From Devosia sp. Root413D1 (GTDB lineage Bacteria; Pseudomonadota; Alphaproteobacteria; Rhizobiales; Devosiaceae), in contig NZ_LMEA01000012.1 in NCBI RefSeq assembly GCF_001425235.1, positions 348,391 to 412,390 of the forward strand: DNA of 64,000 nt. The letters are read 5' to 3'. A program made the translations under genes and the position numbers. Of this stretch, positions 26,073 through 34,340 are shown piece after piece; positions within the stretch are counted from its first letter, which is position 1, and each line of letters opens with the position of its first letter. A model generated the notes under the pieces. That model ran no database searches and was not told where the DNA came from. It worked only from the letters and a program-made list of their open reading frames with translations.

Positions 26073-26882
26073 TCAGGCAGCGGCGCGCGCGGTATCGGCG
26101 CCGGAGAAGAAGTCGATCAGCACGGGAGCGACGAGCTCGGCCGCCGCGTCGTGGCTCTGGCCCGGCAGCGAAGCGAAGCGGGCGCCGGGGATAGTTTCGC
26201 GGGCGAGGCGGACCGGTTCCTTGAGCTGCCTGAAGGTCTTGTCGCCGCTCATGATGATGGTCGGGACGCGGATCGAGCGGGCCGCCTCGGTGGGGAAACC
26301 GTAGCCTTCCATCACCGCGGTATCGTGCGGCAGGCTGAGGGCATTGTGCAGCATCGCCTTCCAGTGCGGGTTGAGCCGCATCATCGGCATCATGATCGAG
26401 GGCATGCCGATCATCTTGACCATGAAGTACTTGGCAAGGTCGGGCCGGCGGTCCTGGGCGGCGAGACGCTCGACTTCGACCTGGTAGCCACGCGGCATCG
26501 GCCTGCCGCCGGGGACATCGGTGAAGGGCGGCTCGAAGATGGCGAGCCGATCGACCGGCAGGCCGCGGGCGGCGGCGAACAGTGCGATCGCACCACCGGA
26601 CGAGGTGCCGTAGAGACTGGCCGAGCCGCCGGCGATGTCGATCAGCGCGGCGAGGTCCTCGTACTCGCGGTCGGGCGAATAATCGGTCGAGACATCGCTG
26701 TCGCCGCGGCTGCGCCGATCATAGTTGTAGACGGTGAAGTGCGGGGCGAGCAGCGGCGCCAGCTTGGGCATCGGGCCCATATTGCGGCCGCACCAGGCGC
26801 CGTCGATCAGGATGACGGCCGGGCCGGAGCCGCGCACGTCGTAGGCGATTTTCGTGCCGTCGCGAGAGGTGAAGGTGTTCAT
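26073..26882 (-). CDS. Alpha/beta hydrolase
   Basis: A 269-residue cytosolic alpha/beta-fold protein. The oxyanion segment is LIDGAWCGRN, unusual compared with the common HG motif; the nucleophile elbow is GTSSGG near residue 93; His in GQSHDAAAE near 245 is the likely base. No signal peptide. It lies between two SRPBCC genes in a same-strand series, five bases after the upstream one. Substrate unknown. Confidence 0.85.
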   Translation of the reverse strand: MNTFTSRDGTKIAYDVRGSGPAVILIDGAWCGRNMGPMPKLAPLLAPHFTVYNYDRRSRGDSDVSTDYSPDREYEDLAALIDIAGGSASLYGTSSGGAIALFAAARGLPVDRLAIFEPPFTDVPGGRPMPRGYQVEVERLAAQDRRPDLAKYFMVKMIGMPSIMMPMMRLNPHWKAMLHNALSLPHDTAVMEGYGFPTEAARSIRVPTIIMSGDKTFRQLKEPVRLARETIPGARFASLPGQSHDAAAELVAPVLIDFFSGADTARAAA

Positions 26883-26887
26883 GGCGG

Positions 26888-27436
26888 TTACTCCTGCTGG
26901 AACGCCGCGGTGGCGCGGAGGGTGAAGAGGTAGAGGTCGAGCTTGTCGCTGCCCTCGCTGACGGTGGTGGCGAAGCCCTGCTTGACGGCCTGGTCGCGGG
27001 CGAGCAGCGAGGTGAAGCGGACGGTGACATGGACGCTGGTGAGGCGGCCCGTCTGGGTGAGGGTCAGCTCGGTGACCATCTCGGCGGGCGGCAGCTCGTC
27101 GCCGAAGCGGTAGCCCTCGGGGGCATCGCGCCAGACCAGCCGCTCGACCGGTGAAATCTCAAGGTAGGCGCTGGTATAGCCGTACTCGTGGCCGGCGCCG
27201 AAGCGCATCACCTGGCGCCAGGCGCCGCCGACGCGCAGGTCGACCTCGCTCACCGGATTGGTGGCGCCTTTCGGGCCCCAGAAATGCACCAGGTGGCGCG
27301 GCTCGGTGTAGCAGCGCCAGACCAGGCTGCGCGGTGCCTCGAAGCTGCGGGCGATGAGGATGACAGGATCGTTCGCCGGCGTGGTGACGGCGGAGGTCTT
27401 GGTCGGCGCAGTGCCGGTGAGTTCGACGCAGTCCAT
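26888..27436 (-). CDS. SRPBCC (AHSA1-like) domain protein
   Basis: A 182-residue SRPBCC protein, third of this fold in the cluster. The pattern RSFEAPRSLVWRCYTEP and FWGPKGATNPVSEVDLRVGG matches the other two copies, indicating paralogy. An N-terminal 25-residue extension precedes the domain. It is the first gene of the series from the strong promoter at 27468-27496 and is probably co-transcribed with the hydrolase and ArsR genes. Confidence 0.88.
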   Translation of the reverse strand: MDCVELTGTAPTKTSAVTTPANDPVILIARSFEAPRSLVWRCYTEPRHLVHFWGPKGATNPVSEVDLRVGGAWRQVMRFGAGHEYGYTSAYLEISPVERLVWRDAPEGYRFGDELPPAEMVTELTLTQTGRLTSVHVTVRFTSLLARDQAVKQGFATTVSEGSDKLDLYLFTLRATAAFQQE

Positions 27437-27467
27437 TGCTCAACCCTCAAGTTGATAACTTACTGGT

Positions 27468-27506
27468 TGAATACACCTCGCAATGATGGTTGTCAACCGA
27501 TCGGTT
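27468..27506 (-). promoter_or_regulatory. Strong promoter with palindromic operator for the SRPBCC/hydrolase/ArsR series
   Basis: On the minus strand TTGACA (27491-27496) and TATTCA (27468-27473) are spaced by exactly 17 bp. The perfect 12-bp palindrome AACCGATCGGTT (27495-27506) overlaps the upstream edge of the -35. A repressor there would block transcription; the cluster's own ArsR is the obvious candidate. Confidence 0.65.
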
Positions 27507-27516
27507 AAGGAAAGTT

Positions 27517-28107
27517 TCAGGCGGGGAGAAGCGCCGCGGACAGCAGCTTGATCGAGCGCAGGCGGTTGTCCGGATCGGTCGGGCCCATCTGCACTGCATC
27601 GGGGAAGCGCAGCTCGAGCTCGAGCTTGCCATCGGCAGGCGCTGGGAGCGGCAGTGAGAACTGCTGCGGGGTGGGCGCATTGAGCGAGACGGTATCGAGC
27701 AGCGTGCCGTCGGCAACGATCTCGACGCGCTGCGGGACAGTCGCGCCCCCTTTCTGGATCGCGACCATCGATAGCTGCAGGGTCAGCGCCGTGGCGGGCT
27801 CGGCATAGGCGAAGCGCAAGCGGGCGCTGGTGCCGACGGCATGGTTGCCGTCGCCGGTCGGACCCTCAAGACCGCAGACCCGGATCAGCTTGGCGGCGTC
27901 CTTGTCCTCAGGGGTGAAGCGGACGGTCGTGCCAAGGGTGTAGCTGCCACTGACCGGCTGGTTGAGGCAGGTGGTCGTCTTGTCGAGGTAGTAGGCGCGG
28001 TAGTCGGGCGGCACGTTGGGGTGCAGCATGAGCCAGACCACGCCGAGTTCGAACAGCGCGACGAGACCGACGAGGATGTAGGCGGCGAGGCGAAGCGGAT
28101 TAGACAA
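27517..28107 (-). CDS. Hypothetical protein with one N-terminal membrane helix
   Basis: A 196-residue protein with a single hydrophobic segment at residues 7-28 and a beta-rich outer domain of about 165 residues containing two cysteines. The only upstream start in range is TTG at 28107, overlapping the stop of the mannosyltransferase gene by 8 bp, so translation is probably coupled. I do not recognise the family. Its position suggests an accessory or product-binding role for the mannosyltransferase. Confidence 0.65.
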   Translation of the reverse strand: MSNPLRLAAYILVGLVALFELGVVWLMLHPNVPPDYRAYYLDKTTTCLNQPVSGSYTLGTTVRFTPEDKDAAKLIRVCGLEGPTGDGNHAVGTSARLRFAYAEPATALTLQLSMVAIQKGGATVPQRVEIVADGTLLDTVSLNAPTPQQFSLPLPAPADGKLELELRFPDAVQMGPTDPDNRLRSIKLLSAALLPA

Positions 28108-29260
28108 GGCTCAGATACCCCGTCAGCCAGCCGATGGTGGTGAAATAGCCGCCGGCGAGCAGGCCGAGCAGCGCCACGGCGAAGAGCCAGCGGCGGCTGG
28201 CCAGGAGTTCGGTGAGCATCAGCGGCATCGGCGCCAGCGCCGCGGTGAAGCGGAGCACCGAAGCCATGCCGGCGAACAGCGGCAGGGTCAGGCAGATCAG
28301 CGAATAGACCGCCATGCCGTAGCGCTTTCGCACCAGCAGCACGATCGACAGCGCATAGCCGACCAGCACCGCTACGGCGAGCTGCTGCGGCGGCGTCGGC
28401 ATCCACCCTTCTCGCGGGAAGCTGGTGAGGGCGTTCCAGACGAACACCAACGGGTTGCCCGTCGGACGGGACCAGGCGCGTTGCACATGGCTGAAGGCCA
28501 GGGCGTCGCCGATGTGGAAGTGGAGGTAGGCCATGTAGGCGAAGAGGCCGAGCGGCGCGATGAACAGCGCCAGCAGCTGCTCGGGACGCTTCAGCACGGC
28601 CGGGATGAAATCGCGCCAGCTGCCGCCATTGGCGCGGTGGGCCTGCCAGATCGCGATCAGGATGGCGAAGACGATGAACACCCCGACGATACGGGTGGCC
28701 GAGAGCAGTGCGGCGAACAGGCCGGCCAGCAGGAACTGCTTGTTCTGCAGCGCCGCGAAGACGCAGAGGCTGAGGAACAGGAACAGCACCTCGGTATAGA
28801 AGGTGGTGAGCCAGATCGAGAACGGGCCGGCCAGGAGGAAGGCCGAGAACAGCGTGTAGGCGCGCAGGTCCTTGCCGAGCAGCGGCCAGGCGACGCGGGC
28901 CGAGGCGACACACAGAAGGATCGAGAGGCCGGTGGCAGCGACGATGGTCTGCAGGCCCGTCAGCGTGCGGACGATGGCGACGAGGATTGGGTAGAGCGGG
29001 AAGAAGGCCCAGTTGCCGGCGTTGATCATTGTCGGCACCGGGAACGGATCGTAGCCGGTCTGCGACAGCTTCACGTACCAGGAGCAATCCCACCGGCACA
29101 TGCCCTGCGCGAAATTGGCGATCGAGGCATCCGGGACAGTGGCGGCAAAGGCCAGGTAGCGGATGGCGAGCCCGGCAATGGCCAGAGCCAGCGGGATCAG
29201 GATCAGGACGACGCCAAGCGGCAGGGTTCGTGGGGGACGCAGTGCGACAGCGTCGCTCAT
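28100..29260 (-). CDS. PIG-V-like mannosyltransferase, integral membrane
   Basis: A 386-residue multi-pass protein (about 9-10 hydrophobic segments) resembling the GPI mannosyltransferase PIG-V family. The lumenal-loop pattern CRWDCSWYVKLSQTGYD near residues 53-69 matches the conserved WD..WY..I...GY signature, with the Asp as likely catalytic base. Such enzymes use polyprenyl-phosphate sugars. Start 29260 is chosen over 29323 because the extra 21 residues are not membrane-like. Acceptor unknown; divergent from opgG. Confidence 0.83.
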   Translation of the reverse strand: MSDAVALRPPRTLPLGVVLILIPLALAIAGLAIRYLAFAATVPDASIANFAQGMCRWDCSWYVKLSQTGYDPFPVPTMINAGNWAFFPLYPILVAIVRTLTGLQTIVAATGLSILLCVASARVAWPLLGKDLRAYTLFSAFLLAGPFSIWLTTFYTEVLFLFLSLCVFAALQNKQFLLAGLFAALLSATRIVGVFIVFAILIAIWQAHRANGGSWRDFIPAVLKRPEQLLALFIAPLGLFAYMAYLHFHIGDALAFSHVQRAWSRPTGNPLVFVWNALTSFPREGWMPTPPQQLAVAVLVGYALSIVLLVRKRYGMAVYSLICLTLPLFAGMASVLRFTAALAPMPLMLTELLASRRWLFAVALLGLLAGGYFTTIGWLTGYLSLV

Positions 29261-29418
29261 TGATGCATTCCGGGTGCGGAAACGGCCAGAACTCGTAACG
29301 CATTGCGGCGAAATCATATCCATTCCGCCGGTGCATAGCTCCTATGCGACAACTTTCGGCGCTCAACGGCGTTGCGGAATTCGTGTTTGGTATCCCGATC
29401 CCTCCATAGCGATAGTGC

Positions 29419-31014
29419 ATGTTTTCTGTTTCTCACCATCGGCTCGATCGGCGAGCCTTTCTCCGGGCTGCTGCCGCAATGGCGGCGCTCCTCTCCACCA
29501 CCTCCCTCACCCGTGTCGCCTTCGCTCAGGAGAGCGAGACGGAAGCGTTTGACTATGACGTGCTGACCGAGCGGATGCGCTTAATGGCGGCGGAGCCGTT
29601 CAACCCGGCCGTGCCGGAATTGCCCAAGCTGTTCGCCGGCCTCGACTATGACGGCTACCGCAAGATCCAGTTCGACGCGCAGCACGCGCGCTGGCTCGAC
29701 AACAATTCGGGCTTCCAAGTGCACGCCTTCCCGATGGGCTGGCTGTTCAAGGAGCCGGTGGGGGTGTTCGAGGTGGTCGACGGCCAGGCATCGCCGTTCG
29801 GCTTCTCCAACGCCGATTTCATGTTCTACGACCAGGCGATGGGCCAGGAAGCGGCGGCCGAGGCGTTCCCCGGGATCGCCGGCGTGCGCATCAATTACCC
29901 CGTCAACGTTGCCGACAAGATGGACGAGCTGGTCTCGTTCCTCGGCTCGAGCTACTTCCGGGCGCTGGGGCGGAACAACATCTACGGCCTCAGCGCCCGC
30001 GGCCTCGCGATCAACTCGTGGCAAGCGGGACCGGAAGAGTTCCCACGCTTTTCGGCGTTCTGGCTGGAGCGCCCGAGCGAGGGCAAGCCGCTGGTCGCCT
30101 ATGCGAGCCTCGAGGGCCCGAGCGTCACCGGCGCCTATCGCTTTGAAATCACTCCGGCGAGCGACAGCGCGCAGGAGACGGCGATCGACATCACGGCGCG
30201 GCTGTTCTTCCGCGCCGATATCGGCGAGATCGGCATCGCGCCGCTCACCTCGATGTTCCTGTTCGCCGAGACCAACCGCTCGAGCTTCGACGACTACCGG
30301 CCGCAGGTGCATGACAGCAACGGGCTGATCGTCGAACGCGATGGCGGCGAGGTGTTCTGGCGGCCGCTCAACAATACGCCGCAACTGGGCAACTCGTACC
30401 TGTGGGAGAACAACCCGCGGGCCTTCGGGCTGTACCAGCGCGATCGCAGTTTCGAGACCTACCAGGATGCCGGCGCCCATTACGAGCGGCGGCCGTCGGC
30501 TCGGGTCGAGCCGGTCGGCGACTGGGGCCAGGGCAATGTGCGGCTGATCGAGGCGCCGTCGCGGCTCGAGGCCGAGGACAATATCGTGGCGTTCTGGGTG
30601 CCGTCCGAGCCGATCAAGGCCGGCGACGCACGCGAGTTCCGCTACCGGCTGATCTGGGGCGACCTGTTGCCCAAGGACGATGCGCCGCTGGCGCATGTGG
30701 TGGAAACTAGGGCCGGCCAGGGCGGCGTGTCGGGCGTTGCCAATGACGCGAAGCTCAGAAAGTTCGTCATCGACTTCGCCGGCGGCGAACTGACGGCCAT
30801 GCCGACCGAGGCCAAGCTCGATGTCGTCGCGACGGCAAGTTCGGGCGAGATCACTTCGACGGCGCTGTCGAAGGTCGACGCCAACGGCGTGTGGCGGCTG
30901 GCGCTCGATGTGATGATCGAGGGCAGCGAGCCGGTCGAGCTCAAGGCCAATATCGTCAGCACCGGCCGGACGATCAGCGAAACCTGGCTCTATCAGTGGA
31001 GGGCACTGGCATGA
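29419..31014 (+). CDS. opgG: Periplasmic glucan biosynthesis protein OpgG/OpgD
   Basis: A 531-residue periplasmic protein of the MdoG family, acting in synthesis of osmoregulated periplasmic glucans. The N-terminus carries a Tat-type signal (DRRAFLRAAAAMAALLS) with cleavage near VAFAQ-E. In E. coli OpgD is Tat-exported and OpgG is Sec-exported, so the exact paralogue is uncertain. Family stretches such as FPMGWLFKEPVGVFEV and GDWGQGNVRLIEAPS are present. It is followed in operon order by a small gene, opgH and opgC. Confidence 0.9.
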   Translation: MFSVSHHRLDRRAFLRAAAAMAALLSTTSLTRVAFAQESETEAFDYDVLTERMRLMAAEPFNPAVPELPKLFAGLDYDGYRKIQFDAQHARWLDNNSGFQVHAFPMGWLFKEPVGVFEVVDGQASPFGFSNADFMFYDQAMGQEAAAEAFPGIAGVRINYPVNVADKMDELVSFLGSSYFRALGRNNIYGLSARGLAINSWQAGPEEFPRFSAFWLERPSEGKPLVAYASLEGPSVTGAYRFEITPASDSAQETAIDITARLFFRADIGEIGIAPLTSMFLFAETNRSSFDDYRPQVHDSNGLIVERDGGEVFWRPLNNTPQLGNSYLWENNPRAFGLYQRDRSFETYQDAGAHYERRPSARVEPVGDWGQGNVRLIEAPSRLEAEDNIVAFWVPSEPIKAGDAREFRYRLIWGDLLPKDDAPLAHVVETRAGQGGVSGVANDAKLRKFVIDFAGGELTAMPTEAKLDVVATASSGEITSTALSKVDANGVWRLALDVMIEGSEPVELKANIVSTGRTISETWLYQWRALA

Positions 31015-31154
31015 AGCACGACCGTTCCGACGTTTTCTCGGGCGCGCTTCCCGATGCTCCGCTGGCCATGCCCAAACAGGTGCTGGAGCGGCGGCGCAGC
31101 TCACTGTTGCTGACGTTGCGGGCCGCCTTCGCCGCCGCGTTGCCGCGGTTCTGA
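31011..31154 (+). CDS. Small protein resembling the N-terminal tail of OpgH
   Basis: A 47-residue frame whose ATG overlaps the opgG stop (ATGA), so translation is coupled. It contains LPDAPLAMPKQVLERRR, similar in style to the PLAMP-type segment near the N-terminus of alphaproteobacterial OpgH proteins. The OpgH frame itself starts 100 bases downstream, after an inserted palindromic element, and lacks such a tail. It may be a detached OpgH N-terminus or a small accessory protein. Confidence 0.55.
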   Translation: MKHDRSDVFSGALPDAPLAMPKQVLERRRSSLLLTLRAAFAAALPRF

Positions 31155-31164
31155 CGGTTTTGAC

Positions 31165-31217
31165 TTGTCGCGCGTTCGAGCCGGAAAAGTCTCACAACTT
31201 TTCCTGAACGCGCTCCA
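31165..31217. repeat. Rhizobial-type intergenic palindromic element, copy 1
   Basis: The element runs from TTGTCGCGCG to ACGCGCTCCA and contains the imperfect palindrome CCGGAAAAGT-N5-AACTTTTCC flanked by further complementary bases. A second copy lies at 35367-35418 with about 80-85 percent identity by eye. It separates the small gene from opgH. Confidence 0.8.
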
Positions 31218-31253
31218 GGAGCCTCACCCATGCCGACCACAGGGCCCCGATAG

Positions 31254-32996
31254 ATGGCGAAAGCCCACCTGACCCGAGCCCTGGCTCTGGGCGCAGCAGC
31301 GCTCTTGAGCCTTGGCGGCGGCTGGCTGTACATGCGCTTCATCGGCAATGACGGCACCAGCCCGCTCGACGTGCTGCGCACGACGCTGTTCACGCTGGTC
31401 GGATTCTGGCTGGTGTGGGGTGGTGTTGCCGGGGTGCTGGGGATCCTCGCGCCACCCAGGCGGGTTACGGGCAGCGCCGGACGACCGCTCGGCATGACGG
31501 CGATCCTGATGCCGGTCTACAACGAGGATGCGGCGGCAAGCTTTTCGCGCGTCGCAGCGATGAACCGCAGCATCGTCAACCTGGGGCTCGCCGACCGCTT
31601 CCATTTCGCCATCCTGTCGGACAGCAACCGAGAGGAAGTGGCCGCAGAGGAGATCGTCTGGTTCGAGCAGCTGCTGAGTGAACCGATGGCCGAAGGCCGG
31701 GTGTTCTATCGCCGGCGCGAGCGGAATATCGGCAAGAAGGCCGGCAATATCGAAGATTTCATCTCGCGCTCGGGCGGTGCCTACGACTATGCGCTGATCC
31801 TCGATGCCGACAGCCTGATGGATGGCGCGACGATCGCCGCGATGGCCAGGCGCATGGATGACGATCCGCGGCTCGGATTGCTGCAGACGGTGCCCGAGGT
31901 GATCCACGCCCATAGCCTGTTCGGCCGGGTGATGCAGTTCTCGGCGGCCTATCTCTCCCCCTATTTCGCCCGCGGCACGGCGCTGATGCAGGGCGAGGAA
32001 GGGCCATACTGGGGCCACAACGCCATCGTGCGGGTGCCGGCCTTCGCCGCGAGCTGCGGGTTGCCGGTGCTGTCGGGCAAGCCGCCGCATGGCGGGCACA
32101 TCCTCAGCCACGACTATGTCGAGGCGGCGCTGTTGTCGCGCGCCGGCTGGAAGGTCGAGGTCGACCCGTATCTGGGCGGTTCCTATGAGGAGGGCCCGGA
32201 AAACCTGATCGAGTATGCCAAGCGCGACCGGCGTTGGTGCCAGGGCAACCTGCAGCACCGGCGGGTGCTGGGCGCGCCGGACCTGAAAGTCTGGAGCCGC
32301 TTCACCTTCATCCAGGGCATCATGGCCTATGCCGCCTCGCCACTGTGGCTCGCGCTCATGGCGGCCAGCATTCTCGCGGCGGCGCTGCCGAGCAAATACT
32401 GGTGGCGCGACAATGAGACCGGCATCTGGGTGCTGGCCGTCGCGGTTGGCGTGGCGCTGCTGTTGCCGAAATTCCTGATCCTCGTGCGCTCGACGCTGGG
32501 CGGTCGCAACCGTGGCTTCGGCGGAACGATCCGGGCGGCGCTGTCGGTGGTCGCCGAGATCGTCATCTCGACGCTCCTGGCGCCGATCATGCTGTGCTTC
32601 CAGAGCAAGGCGGTGATCGAGATCCTGTTCGGGCTCGACGGCGGCTGGCCGGCGACCAATCGCGACGAAGGCCGGGTGAGCCTTTCGACGGCGTTCGCGG
32701 CGAGCTGGTGGGTGATGGTGGCGGGCGCCGCGGTGCTGGCAATCTCGACCGCCTTCGCCAGCGACCTGGTGCCCTGGCTGCTGCCGGTGGCGCTGCCGGC
32801 GATCGGCGCGCCGCTGTTGATCGCGGCCACCTCGCACGGCATCGCCAGCGGGCGGAAGCCGATCCTCTTCACCACCACCAGCGAGAGCGCCCCCGCGCCG
32901 ATCATTGTCGAGCAGCAGCGGATCTTCCTCAGTTGGACGCAGCCGGGCCCTGCCCTCGCCGAGCCCATTGCCGGAACGGCCACCGTCCATGCCTGA
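31254..32996 (+). CDS. opgH: Glucan glucosyltransferase OpgH (MdoH)
   Basis: Inner-membrane glycosyltransferase (GT2 type) that makes and exports the beta-glucan backbone from UDP-glucose. 580 residues, shorter than the gammaproteobacterial form because it lacks a long N-terminal tail. Two N-terminal helices precede the catalytic domain with VYNED near residue 88, DADS near 182, and RDRRWCQGN near 327. Four or more helices follow. The codon immediately before its ATG is TAG, in frame with a better-placed ATG at 31230. It overlaps opgC by 8 bp. Confidence 0.92.
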   Translation: MAKAHLTRALALGAAALLSLGGGWLYMRFIGNDGTSPLDVLRTTLFTLVGFWLVWGGVAGVLGILAPPRRVTGSAGRPLGMTAILMPVYNEDAAASFSRVAAMNRSIVNLGLADRFHFAILSDSNREEVAAEEIVWFEQLLSEPMAEGRVFYRRRERNIGKKAGNIEDFISRSGGAYDYALILDADSLMDGATIAAMARRMDDDPRLGLLQTVPEVIHAHSLFGRVMQFSAAYLSPYFARGTALMQGEEGPYWGHNAIVRVPAFAASCGLPVLSGKPPHGGHILSHDYVEAALLSRAGWKVEVDPYLGGSYEEGPENLIEYAKRDRRWCQGNLQHRRVLGAPDLKVWSRFTFIQGIMAYAASPLWLALMAASILAAALPSKYWWRDNETGIWVLAVAVGVALLLPKFLILVRSTLGGRNRGFGGTIRAALSVVAEIVISTLLAPIMLCFQSKAVIEILFGLDGGWPATNRDEGRVSLSTAFAASWWVMVAGAAVLAISTAFASDLVPWLLPVALPAIGAPLLIAATSHGIASGRKPILFTTTSESAPAPIIVEQQRIFLSWTQPGPALAEPIAGTATVHA

Positions 32997-34212
32997 GACC
33001 CTCGCCACGCTGAAGCGCGCTCCGCTCATGGAGCGCCTCAAGGCCTTTGCCGGCTTCGCCGTGACCGACGAGCGGGCGACACCGCGCGCTGGGCGCGATG
33101 CGCGGCTCGACATGTTCCGCGGGCTGGCGCTGGTGATGATCTTCATCAACCACGTGCCGGGGACCTTTTACGAGACCCTGACCAGCCGGAATTTCGGTTT
33201 CTCGGATGCCGCCGAGGCGTTCGTGTTCATGTCGGGGCTCGCCGCCGGCCTCGCCTATTCCGGACGTTTCGTCAGCGGCCCGCTGTGGCCGGCGATCGCC
33301 AAGGTGTGGGCGCGGGCGCGGCAGCTCTATTTCGTGCACCTGAGCATCACCATGATCGCGCTTGCCATTTTCGCCGGCGCGGCGTGGTGGTTCGGGCTCG
33401 ACGAGGTGCTGGAAAAGAACAACATCGCGCCGATCTTCGGCTTCCCGCTGCAGACGATGATCGGGCTGCCGCTGCTGACGCACCAGCTGGGCTATCTCAA
33501 CATCCTGCCGCTTTACATGACGCTGCTGCTGGCGACGCCGCTGGTGATTGCACTGGGCTTGCGCTGGCCGGTGCAGACGATGCTCGGCTCGATCCTCGTC
33601 TGGGCGGTTGCCGGCCAGTTCCGGCTCAACCTGCCGAACTTCCCGACGCAGGGCGGCTGGTTCTTCAATCCGTTCTCCTGGCAGATCCTGTTCGTCATCG
33701 GCCTGCTGTCGGGCATGGCGATGAAGCAGGGGCGGCGGTTTGTGCCGAAAAGCCCGGTGCTGTTCGGGTTGGCCGCAGCGTTCCTGTTATTCGTGCTGCT
33801 GTGGGTGAAGGTTCCGCCGCTCGGCGATCTCGGCCGGCAGGGGCTTAGTTTGCTCAGCAAGCTCGGGCTGCCGTTCTACGTCACCTGGTTCGACAAGACC
33901 TTCCTCGCCCTGCCCCGACTGCTGCATGCGCTGGCGCTGTTCTATGTCGTCGCCTCGCTTGGCGTGATGTACCGGATCGCCGAGTCGCCGCTCATGACGC
34001 CGCTGCGGCTGATGGGGCGGCAGGGGCTGGCGGTATTTGCGACAGGGACGGTGCTGAGCCTGTTGCTGCAGGCGGTAAAGACCGGCGTCGGGGGCGGCCT
34101 GCTGCTCGATACGCTGCTGCTCGGCAGCGGCCTGCTGCTCCTGGTCGGGCTCGCCTATGTGCTGACGCGCACACAGGAAATGACGCGCGCCGCGACCCGC
34201 CCGGCGGGTTGA
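32989..34212 (+). CDS. opgC: OpgC-like membrane acyltransferase
   Basis: A 407-residue integral membrane protein with about ten helices, of the OpgC family that adds succinyl groups to periplasmic glucans. The opening RLDMFRGLALVMIFINHVPG (residues 36-55), with Asp, Arg and His, is the conserved active-site region of this group. Start at 32989 overlaps the opgH stop by 8 bp, which supports glucan modification as its role. Confidence 0.9.
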   Translation: MPETLATLKRAPLMERLKAFAGFAVTDERATPRAGRDARLDMFRGLALVMIFINHVPGTFYETLTSRNFGFSDAAEAFVFMSGLAAGLAYSGRFVSGPLWPAIAKVWARARQLYFVHLSITMIALAIFAGAAWWFGLDEVLEKNNIAPIFGFPLQTMIGLPLLTHQLGYLNILPLYMTLLLATPLVIALGLRWPVQTMLGSILVWAVAGQFRLNLPNFPTQGGWFFNPFSWQILFVIGLLSGMAMKQGRRFVPKSPVLFGLAAAFLLFVLLWVKVPPLGDLGRQGLSLLSKLGLPFYVTWFDKTFLALPRLLHALALFYVVASLGVMYRIAESPLMTPLRLMGRQGLAVFATGTVLSLLLQAVKTGVGGGLLLDTLLLGSGLLLLVGLAYVLTRTQEMTRAATRPAG

Positions 34213-34340
34213 CACAACTCTCACATTTCAGAGAGCGGCCACAGCTGATGCAACCTTGCGCCTTGCTGCATGGCTACGGCTGGGACTAGCCTGCTGATCG
34301 AGGGAGGGGATGGCCTGTACTCGAGCGCGGGAGCGTTTTG

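Noticed and set aside
31224-33149. A 641-codon frame antisense to opgH
   Set aside because: No motif; opgH on the other strand has full glycosyltransferase motifs.
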